A stretch of 6,608 bases of DNA. Source: Victivallales bacterium. GTDB lineage: Bacteria > Verrucomicrobiota > Lentisphaeria > Oligosphaerales > Oligosphaeraceae. The stretch is from NCBI GenBank assembly GCA_017543165.1, contig JAFYGL010000459.1, positions 1-6,608 on the forward strand. Reading direction: 5' to 3'. This document shows, in pieces, positions 1-5,897 of the stretch. Under the pieces are notes generated by a model, which saw nothing but the letters and a program-made list of their open reading frames with translations, did not search any database and was not told where the DNA came from. Within the stretch, counting starts at the first letter, position 1. Every line of letters starts with the position of its first letter. Both the position numbers and the translations under genes were made by a program.

Positions 1-14
1 CAGTCCACAGTCCA
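1..14. repeat. Two tandem copies of a 7-bp unit (CAGTCCA)
   Basis: The first 14 bases are two exact head-to-tail copies of CAGTCCA, followed by CA and then the tcdA ATG at 16. The array may continue to the left of the window, which cannot be seen. It takes the place where a Shine-Dalgarno would be expected, and none is visible there. With only two copies this could be chance. Confidence 0.45.
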
Positions 15-15
15 C

Positions 16-735
16 ATGTACGATTTTCTGGAAAGAGAACGCCTGCTTATAGGCGAAGAGAAGCTGGAGAAGCTGAAGGCCTGCAAGATATTTGTGGTTG
101 GCGTCGGGGGCGTTGGCTCCTGGGCGGTGGAGTTGCTGGTGCGGGCTGGCGTTGGCAAAATCGTCATCATGGACATGGACGAGGTCAAGGCAAGCAATGC
201 AAACAGGCAGATTCACGCCATGCTCTCAAACGTGGGGAAGACAAAGACCGATGTCATGGCGGAAAGGCTCCTGGACATAAATCCTGATTTGGAATTGGAG
301 GCCATTCCCGAGCATCTGGAAGGCGTTTCCGTTGAAGGCTACCTGGATGTGCTCATGCCAGACTGCGTGGTGGATGCCATAGACGAAAAACAGCCCAAGC
401 TGGCATTGCTGAAGGCATGCGTGGAAAAGAAAATCCCCGTTGTGTCCAGCATGGGGGCTGGCAATAAACTTAGGCCCGAACTGGTGAAGGTGGCAGACAT
501 CAGCAAGTCATACGGCTGCCCGTTGGCAAGAAGCATCAGGAAGAACCTGCATAAACTGGACATAAAGAAAGGCATACAGGTAGTATTTTCTCCAGAGGAG
601 ATGCCAGAAGGCTCTGTATTGGGCGAGGCTGAAGATGAAAGAGCCCGCCGTCCTGTTGGAAGCATCTCGTTCATGCCCGCCATATTTGGCGTTTATTGCG
701 CCAGCGAGGCAATAAATCTCGTCCTTCAAAGGTAA
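16..735 (+). CDS. tcdA: tRNA threonylcarbamoyladenosine dehydratase (TcdA/CsdL-like, E1/ThiF fold)
   Basis: TcdA is a cytoplasmic E1-like enzyme that uses ATP to dehydrate t6A at tRNA position 37 to the cyclic form ct6A. The 239-residue protein shows the family layout: an opening RxxLLIGEE-type segment (residues 9-15), the nucleotide-binding loop GVGGVGS (29-35), the acidic DMD (53-55), NANRQ (61-65), a DAID segment (120-123), GAGNK (147-151) and a C-terminal PLARSIRK segment (169-176). There is no ubiquitin-like-activating catalytic cysteine region or fused domain. The cysteine-rich CxxNCxCP segment found in many clostridial homologues is absent; residues 196-214 are acidic and arginine-rich instead. 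ATG 16 matches the usual family N-terminus, but no SD is visible in the 15 bases shown and the frame is open to the left edge, so an upstream start cannot be excluded. A promoter for the next gene begins 17 nt after its stop. Confidence 0.92.
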   Translation: MYDFLERERLLIGEEKLEKLKACKIFVVGVGGVGSWAVELLVRAGVGKIVIMDMDEVKASNANRQIHAMLSNVGKTKTDVMAERLLDINPDLELEAIPEHLEGVSVEGYLDVLMPDCVVDAIDEKQPKLALLKACVEKKIPVVSSMGAGNKLRPELVKVADISKSYGCPLARSIRKNLHKLDIKKGIQVVFSPEEMPEGSVLGEAEDERARRPVGSISFMPAIFGVYCASEAINLVLQR

Positions 736-751
736 TTTTATAACTACCCCC

Positions 752-780
752 TTGACTTCAGATGAATTTTTTCGTATAAT
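752..780 (+). promoter_or_regulatory. Sigma-70-type promoter for the kinase gene
   Basis: A -35 box TTGACT (752-757, one mismatch to TTGACA) and a perfect -10 box TATAAT (775-780) are separated by exactly 17 bp. An AT-rich stretch at 733-745 sits where an UP element would be. The predicted transcription start is near 786-788, giving a leader of about 25 nt before the SD-supported TTG at 812. The promoter lies just after the tcdA stop, so the kinase can be transcribed independently of tcdA. Confidence 0.85.
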
Positions 781-802
781 TACGAGGCAATTGGTAAGAA
801 GT

Positions 803-811
803 GAGGTAGTT
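803..811 (+). promoter_or_regulatory. Ribosome binding site that sets the kinase start
   Basis: GAGGT (803-807) is followed by a 4-nt spacer and TTG at 812. It lies downstream of the predicted transcription start, whereas the longer in-frame TTG at 752 is itself part of the -35 box. The in-frame TTG at 791 would have almost no leader. This site therefore favours 812 as the start. Confidence 0.65.
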
Positions 812-2488
812 TTGAACTCTGAACATAACGATAGCAAGAATGATCCGTTTATCCAGGGGGAGAAAAAAGATTCTCCCCCTGAAGTAAGCAACGAGGTTAC
901 TGAAGAAACAGCGGTATTGCACAACAAGACCGAAAAAAGCTGCATTTACCCTGGAAAACCACTGGATGCAGAGGCAAGGCAAATCAAACTTCCTGGATGC
1001 GAGCTGATGTCGGTGCTTGGAATGGGCGGCATGGGCTGCGTATATCTTGGAAGGCAGACACATCTCAACAGGCTGGTTGCGGTCAAGGCTCTCAAAGTCA
1101 ATGCAGCATACGACCCCGAACTCAAGGCAGGACTGAGGAACGAGGCAGTTACGCTGGGCGCCATCAACCACCCTAATATCGTCTCCTGCTATGATGTCAT
1201 CTATTCAAAAGGACGAATCTTCCTGATGATGGAATACGTGCCTGGCTTCATGAGCGTGGGAAGCCTGGTGAAGAAATTCGGCCCAATGCCAGAGGATATC
1301 GTGCTCCATATCATGCTGGAGGCGCTTCACGCCCTCTCATATGTCAATGGAAAGGGCTTTATTCACCGCGATATCAAGCCAGACAATATCCTTGTTTACA
1401 ATGAAAAAAACTTCAGCGCACGCAGTCCGAGGGAGCTTTTCAGCGATAGCGACACCCGCATAAAAATCTGCGACTTCGGCCTGGCGGTTAAATCATTGAG
1501 AGATGCAGTTGCTGACAGCAAGCGCACGCTGGTGCAGGGCAGCCCGAATTACATGGCACCTGAACAGATTGTGGCGCCAGACAATATTGACTTCAAGGCG
1601 GACATGTATGCCCTCGCTGGAACCGCTGTTTTCATGCTGACAGGTAAGCCGCCTTTCCATTTCGATGACGTGAAGGAGATGTTTGCATTTAAATTGGAAA
1701 ATGATATTCCTAATTTATCTGTAAATAAGGTGAAAGTAAATGCAGGATTTGCAAAAATCATTGCAAAAATGGGGAGTGCCAATCCTGATGACAGGTATGA
1801 CAGCTATGCGGAGCTAAAGCACGAACTGGAAAAAATCCAGCCCTCCATTGAGAAGAACAGCGGCTTCCGCAAAATGCGCTTCTGGCAGGCCATGAGCATC
1901 GTGATGGCAGTATTGCTATTGGGAGGCTCATATTTCTTGGGAAAAGATTATGTGGTCGAGAATTTCTTCCGCGAGAAGTTCGTGTCCCTGACCAGCACAA
2001 TGGGATATTGGCAAGGCGAGCGCACTGGCTGGTACGTATGGCAGATGCCCTCTGCAAAAGGCAAGGTGCCTGTGCTTATGGGGGATGACATGCTGGGCGA
2101 AATCAAGCTGGTGCAACTTCTGGAATCAGGGCATACACTGTCCGTGGATACCCGTCGTAAAAGAGCAGGCGTGGTTCATTTCAAGGTGGACAATGGCAAG
2201 GGGGGCTTCCTGGATTTGGCGTGGCATTGCGATTCCAAAGGCGAATCGAATTTCTTTGCAGTAGGCAACAATGGAAAAAACATGACTGGAGGCATTCCGC
2301 CGCTGGACTTATATGGCTGGTATCATATCCAGTTCAAACTATATAGGAAGAATCTGATAGTTTTCGTAAATGGCGAACCAGTTTACACAGGCTTCATAAA
2401 CGGCGACATGCCATTCACCTTCTCGGTGGACGCGCATAATGTGGGCCATATCATGCTGAAGAACGTCAATATCACAGTAAATGAGTGA
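812..2488 (+). CDS. Membrane-anchored Ser/Thr protein kinase with C-terminal extracytoplasmic beta-sandwich-like domain
   Basis: This Hanks-type kinase phosphorylates Ser/Thr on unknown substrates. Counting from TTG 812 (558 residues), a polar tail of about 55 residues precedes the kinase domain: glycine loop GMGGMG (70-75), ATP-anchoring K92 in VAVK, helix-C E111, HRDIKPDN (185-192), DFG (221-223) and MAPE (248-251). All catalytic residues are present, so it should be active. Between N192 and DFG there are about 15 more residues than usual. A single hydrophobic helix spans about 358-376, with positive residues on the kinase side, placing the C-terminus outside the cytoplasmic membrane. Residues about 398-558 are rich in beta-like segments and aromatics, with a GWY...VNGE pattern reminiscent of LamG/concanavalin-like or DUF1080-type folds; a ligand-sensing role is inferred. 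The frame is open to 752 (578 residues), but that TTG is the promoter -35 box. It has its own promoter. Confidence 0.9.
   Translation: MNSEHNDSKNDPFIQGEKKDSPPEVSNEVTEETAVLHNKTEKSCIYPGKPLDAEARQIKLPGCELMSVLGMGGMGCVYLGRQTHLNRLVAVKALKVNAAYDPELKAGLRNEAVTLGAINHPNIVSCYDVIYSKGRIFLMMEYVPGFMSVGSLVKKFGPMPEDIVLHIMLEALHALSYVNGKGFIHRDIKPDNILVYNEKNFSARSPRELFSDSDTRIKICDFGLAVKSLRDAVADSKRTLVQGSPNYMAPEQIVAPDNIDFKADMYALAGTAVFMLTGKPPFHFDDVKEMFAFKLENDIPNLSVNKVKVNAGFAKIIAKMGSANPDDRYDSYAELKHELEKIQPSIEKNSGFRKMRFWQAMSIVMAVLLLGGSYFLGKDYVVENFFREKFVSLTSTMGYWQGERTGWYVWQMPSAKGKVPVLMGDDMLGEIKLVQLLESGHTLSVDTRRKRAGVVHFKVDNGKGGFLDLAWHCDSKGESNFFAVGNNGKNMTGGIPPLDLYGWYHIQFKLYRKNLIVFVNGEPVYTGFINGDMPFTFSVDAHNVGHIMLKNVNITVNE
854..881 (+). 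repeat. Perfect 11-bp inverted repeat (hairpin) in the kinase 5' coding region
   Basis: CAGGGGGAGAA (854-864) is followed by the 6-nt loop AAAAGA (865-870) and the exact reverse complement TTCTCCCCCTG (871-881). In RNA this is a stable GC-rich stem starting 42 nt after the TTG start and roughly 67 nt after the predicted transcription start. No U-tract follows on either strand, so it is not a standard intrinsic terminator. It falls in the polar N-terminal tail, which can tolerate sequence change. A role in translation or mRNA stability is only an inference. Confidence 0.75.
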
Positions 2489-2597
2489 TGCCCTCCTTGG
2501 GCGATTTGTTATAAAAGCCGTTGGATGAAGCAAGCAAAAAAGCGTCTGCCTTGAAGGTGGCATTATACCTGAGTCAGCAATGGCAAGGAGAACTTTA
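2489..2597 (+). other. Intergenic spacer between kinase and uvrA2
   Basis: This 109-bp gap holds a short potential hairpin GCCC-tcctt-GGGC (2490-2502), followed by the T-containing but not T-rich GATTTGTT, and the SD for the next gene. The hairpin is too short to call a terminator. No -35/-10 pair with acceptable spacing is clear; TATACC at 2564-2569 lacks a matching -35. Whether uvrA2 has its own promoter is unresolved. Confidence 0.5.
2585..2597 (+). promoter_or_regulatory. Ribosome binding site that sets the uvrA2 start
   Basis: AAGGAG (2585-2590) lies 7 nt before ATG 2598, an ideal arrangement. An in-frame ATG at 2580 would put this SD inside the coding region and has no comparable SD, so 2598 is preferred. 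Confidence 0.8.
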
Positions 2598-5078
2598 ATG
2601 GCCAATGACATAAGCGGAAAACCGAAGGCAATTGAGGTACGTGGGGCGCGGAAGAACAATCTCAAGAACGTGGATGTGGATATTCCACTGGGAAAGATAG
2701 TCGGCGTCGCAGGTGTTTCTGGAAGCGGCAAGTCATCCCTGGCACTGGGGGTAATATACGCGGAGGGCTCCCGCCGCTATCTGGAATCGCTCTCCACATA
2801 TACGCGACGCCGCATGACCCAGGCCACCCGCGCGGAGGTGGACGATGTCCGCTACGTGCCTGCCGCGCTGGCATTGCACCAGCGGCCAGGCGTGCCAGGC
2901 ATCCGCTCCACATTCGGCACGATGACGGAACTGCTCAATTCTCTGCGTCTCATGTATTCGCGCCTCGCCTCCCACCGCTGCCCAAACGGCCACTACATTG
3001 AACCTACGCTGGATGTGGCGGCTGAAAGGGAACTGGTCTGCCCCAAATGCGGAGAGCATTTCTATGCACCAGGCGCGGAGGAACTTGCCTTCAATTCACA
3101 GGGCGGATGCAAGCGCTGCGAGGGGACTGGAGTGGTACGCGAGGTGGATATGGATTCGCTGGTCCCAGATGATTCGCTGACCATCGACCAGGGGGCGGTG
3201 GCTCCATGGCAGTCCCTCATGTGGTCGCTGATGAAGGACATTGCGCGGGAAATGGGTGTGCGGACGGATGTGCCCTGGCGGGAACTTACAGAGCGCGAGA
3301 GGGACATAGTCCTCCATGCGCCACCAGAAAAGCACCACATGGTGTATCAGATGAAGACTGGCGAATCAGGCGAGATGGACTTCACCTTCTTCAATGCCAT
3401 ATATACTGTGGAGAACGCGCTGAAGAATGTCAAAGACGAGAAGGGCATGAAGCGAGTGGCGAAATTCCTGAAGGAAGGCATTTGTCCCGAATGCGGGGGG
3501 ACGCGCCTTTCGGAGCGCGCCCGTGCTCCCCTTCTGCGTGGAATACCCCTGGACAAGGCATGCGAAATGACGCTGGCGGAAGCGGAGGAGTGGGTGAGGG
3601 GCGTTCCCGCAACACTGCCAGATACTATGCGCCCGATGGCGGAGCGCATTTGCGAATCATTCCATGACACGTCGCGGCGCCTGATTGAACTGGGGCTTTC
3701 CTATATTACGCTGGACCGCGCGGCCTCCACGCTCTCCACTGGCGAGCGTCAGCGCACGCAGCTCGCCCGTGCAGTCAGAAACCGTACAACTGGAGTGCTC
3801 TATGTTCTGGACGAGCCATCCATCGGGCTGCATCCATCCAATCTGGAAGGGCTGACTGGCGTTATGGACGACTTGGTGGCAGACGGCAATTCCGTCCTTC
3901 TTGTGGACCATGACACCCAGGTCCTTTCACATGCCGACTGGCTTGTGGAACTTGGCCCCGAGGCAGGTGCAAAGGGAGGTCGCCTCATTGCGGAGGGGAC
4001 GATAGAGGATGTGGCAAAGAATCCTGCCTCCCAGATAGGGCCTTTCCTGAAGACGGGGCAAGGCGTCATGCCGCGGCATCCGAGCAGCCGCCAGGCTCCT
4101 CTGCCAGGCCAGGAAATCAGGCTTTCCACTGCGGTGATTCACACCGTGCAGCCCCTTGAGGTGAGTTTCCCAAAAGGCCGTCTCACCGCCGTGACAGGCG
4201 TTTCTGGCTCAGGCAAGACCACGCTCATTCTTGAAAGCCTGGTTCCTGCGCTGGAGGCGAAGACGGCGGGGCGCGTTCTTCCCGCGCATGTACACTCTGT
4301 GGATGCACCTGGAATAGGGCAGGTGAAGCTTATTGACGCGACGCCCATAGGCATCAACATACGCTCTACGGTGGCGACGTATGCGAATGTCCACGATGAA
4401 CTGAGGAAAATCTACGCCCGCACATCGGATGCAAAGGAACGCAATCTCAAGGCGGGGGACTTCTCGTACAACACAGGCTCCCTGCGCTGCCCGATATGCG
4501 ACGGCACTGGGGAAATCAACCTTGATGTGCAGTTTCTGCCAGATGTGGACATTCCATGCCCAGAATGCCATGGCTCGCGCTACACCAAGGTGGCATACGC
4601 TGTGAAACGCAATGGCGTGTCTCTGCCGCAGTTGATGGCAATGAGCGTTGACGAGGCACTGGAGGCCTGCGGCGACCTGCCGCTGGTGAAAAGCCGTTTG
4701 CAGGTCCTGCATGACCTTGGACTGGGCTACTTGACGCTGGGTGAGGAAACTCCAGGCTTGTCTGGCGGCGAGGCGCAGCGCCTCAAACTTGCCAGCGAGA
4801 TGGGACGGGGGCAGGGCGATTCGGTATTCGTCTTTGACGAACCCACCATTGGATTGCATCCTCTTGATGTGCGGACGCTTCTGGCGGTGTTCAAACGCCT
4901 TATTGACAAGGGGGCCACCGTCATTGTCATTGAGCACGACCTGGATGTCATACGCTCTGCTGACTGGATAGTGGACATGGGGCCAGGCGGTGGCTATGAG
5001 GGAGGGCGCATAGTGGCCACAGGCACTCCAGAACAGCTAAGGTCAAATGAAAGGAGCATAACTGGAAGGTACATTTAA
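2598..5078 (+). CDS. uvrA: UvrA2-type excinuclease ABC subunit A lacking the UvrB-binding domain
   Basis: UvrA proteins are dimeric DNA-binding ATPases with two ABC modules that recognise damaged or drug-bound DNA. The 826-residue protein (about 940 in classical UvrA) has Walker A GVSGSGKS (39-46), a zinc module C148-x2-C151-x19-C171-x2-C174, a lone CxxC (C296, C299), signature LSTGERQR (379-386), Walker B ending D405-E406 and the H437 switch. The second module has Walker A (534-541), zinc module C631-x2-C634-x19-C654-x2-C657, signature LSGGEAQR (721-728), Walker B ending D747-E748 and H780. Only about 20 residues separate C128 from C148, where Escherichia coli UvrA carries the roughly 115-residue UvrB-binding domain. 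It is therefore a UvrA2/DrrC-like paralogue, likely acting in DNA protection or damage tolerance rather than standard UvrABC repair. The divergent first signature appears normal for this subgroup. The gene looks richer in GC than the kinase. It is probably co-transcribed with the downstream lipoprotein gene, 3 nt away. Confidence 0.93.
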   Translation: MANDISGKPKAIEVRGARKNNLKNVDVDIPLGKIVGVAGVSGSGKSSLALGVIYAEGSRRYLESLSTYTRRRMTQATRAEVDDVRYVPAALALHQRPGVPGIRSTFGTMTELLNSLRLMYSRLASHRCPNGHYIEPTLDVAAERELVCPKCGEHFYAPGAEELAFNSQGGCKRCEGTGVVREVDMDSLVPDDSLTIDQGAVAPWQSLMWSLMKDIAREMGVRTDVPWRELTERERDIVLHAPPEKHHMVYQMKTGESGEMDFTFFNAIYTVENALKNVKDEKGMKRVAKFLKEGICPECGGTRLSERARAPLLRGIPLDKACEMTLAEAEEWVRGVPATLPDTMRPMAERICESFHDTSRRLIELGLSYITLDRAASTLSTGERQRTQLARAVRNRTTGVLYVLDEPSIGLHPSNLEGLTGVMDDLVADGNSVLLVDHDTQVLSHADWLVELGPEAGAKGGRLIAEGTIEDVAKNPASQIGPFLKTGQGVMPRHPSSRQAPLPGQEIRLSTAVIHTVQPLEVSFPKGRLTAVTGVSGSGKTTLILESLVPALEAKTAGRVLPAHVHSVDAPGIGQVKLIDATPIGINIRSTVATYANVHDELRKIYARTSDAKERNLKAGDFSYNTGSLRCPICDGTGEINLDVQFLPDVDIPCPECHGSRYTKVAYAVKRNGVSLPQLMAMSVDEALEACGDLPLVKSRLQVLHDLGLGYLTLGEETPGLSGGEAQRLKLASEMGRGQGDSVFVFDEPTIGLHPLDVRTLLAVFKRLIDKGATVIVIEHDLDVIRSADWIVDMGPGGGYEGGRIVATGTPEQLRSNERSITGRYI

Positions 5079-5081
5079 GCC
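5064..5081 (+). promoter_or_regulatory. Probable ribosome binding site of the lipoprotein gene
   Basis: GGAAGG (5064-5069) lies inside the last codons of uvrA2, 12 nt before ATG 5082. The spacing is longer than ideal, so initiation may rely partly on ribosomes finishing uvrA2 three nucleotides upstream (translational coupling, inferred). Confidence 0.4.
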
Positions 5082-5891
5082 ATGGGAAGGATTGAAAGAA
5101 TCAGACGCAATTCCACAACTATTGCATTTTGCCTTTTTTTGCTGGTATTTCTTGCAGGATGTGTCAGCCAGCAAAAATCAAATGCACTTAAGGAACTAAA
5201 GCAAGCAGGCGTGCTCATGGTCGGCGCAAGCGGTGATTACCAGCCGATGTCATATCTTGACCCGAATACGGCATCCTATACAGGTTTTGATGCCGCCTTG
5301 GCCGCTGATTTGGCGGCCTCGCTGGGAGTCAGGCTTGAATATGTCAGGACATCATGGCCAACTCTGATGGCGGATACCTTGGCACGGAAATTTGACATTG
5401 CGCTCTGCGGCATTACCATTACCGATACCCGCAAGAGGCAGGCTCTCATGTCGGACGGCTATATTGACAACGGGAAAACCGTCCTCTGCCGAGTGGAGGA
5501 TGCTGGCAAATACACCAGTCTTGAGGCTATAAACCGCCCAGACGTCCGCGTCATGGAGAATCCTGGCGGCCTTAACGAGAAGTTTGCACGGGCCAATCTG
5601 CCGCTGGCCGCATTGTCCATACATCAAGTGAACGAGGAGATACCTGGACTGGTGGCTGAGGGGAAGGCGGATGTGATGATTACTGAAATCATGGAAGCCA
5701 TGTTCTATGCAAGTCGCGACAAGCGCCTGGCCGCCCCTCTGCTTGACAAGCCATTCACCCATGGGCAGATAGGCGCACTTCTTCCACCTGGAAACAAGGC
5801 CCTGCTGGATTATGTCAACCAGTTCATCAAACAGGCGCGAGAAAAGGGGCGCCTGGATGAACTGCAAAGAATCCACATGAAAGGAGAGTAG
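5082..5891 (+). CDS. Lipoprotein of solute-binding family 3, cyclohexadienyl dehydratase (PheC)-like
   Basis: The 269-residue protein has a basic N-terminus, a hydrophobic stretch (about 14-24) and the lipobox LAGC (24-27), so it should be lipidated at C27 and held at the membrane facing outward. The mature part follows the family 3 binding-protein fold: GDYQPMSY (51-58), GFD (68-70), TSWPTLM (90-96), FDIALCGIT (104-112), T-x-x-R ending at R117 (amino-acid carboxylate contact in the family), NPGGLNEKFAR (160-170) and ADVMITE (196-202). These resemble periplasmic cyclohexadienyl dehydratase PheC, which converts prephenate or arogenate to phenylpyruvate or phenylalanine. E205 aligns, from memory, with the PheC catalytic glutamate. 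Leucine replaces threonine in the usual NPGGTNE, and the EKAYLLP-like segment is altered (QIGALLP, 229-235), so a binding-only role remains possible. No permease or ATPase gene is adjacent. ATG 5082 gives a proper signal peptide. Confidence 0.82.
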   Translation: MGRIERIRRNSTTIAFCLFLLVFLAGCVSQQKSNALKELKQAGVLMVGASGDYQPMSYLDPNTASYTGFDAALAADLAASLGVRLEYVRTSWPTLMADTLARKFDIALCGITITDTRKRQALMSDGYIDNGKTVLCRVEDAGKYTSLEAINRPDVRVMENPGGLNEKFARANLPLAALSIHQVNEEIPGLVAEGKADVMITEIMEAMFYASRDKRLAAPLLDKPFTHGQIGALLPPGNKALLDYVNQFIKQAREKGRLDELQRIHMKGE

Positions 5892-5897
5892 CGTATA

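Noticed and set aside
752..811. In-frame extension of the kinase to the TTG at 752
   Set aside because: The TTG is part of the -35 box of a near-consensus promoter and has no SD; TTG 812 has one at suitable spacing and lies downstream of the predicted transcription start.
508..945. Minus-strand frame (145 codons) across the tcdA-kinase junction
   Set aside because: It crosses the end of tcdA, the promoter and the kinase start, with no family resemblance or start signal.
2490..2502. GCCC-tcctt-GGGC as an intrinsic terminator after the kinase
   Set aside because: The stem is only 4 bp and the following bases are not a T-tract.
2551..2569. TTGAAG and TATACC as a promoter for uvrA2
   Set aside because: Only 7 bp separate the two motifs and the -10 lacks the conserved final T; no -35 is found at 16-18 bp.
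4209..4937. Long open frame on the minus strand (242 codons) opposite uvrA2
   Set aside because: It lies entirely antisense to a strongly conserved gene, has low-complexity His/Arg-rich translation and no recognisable domain; it is a by-product of GC-rich codon use.
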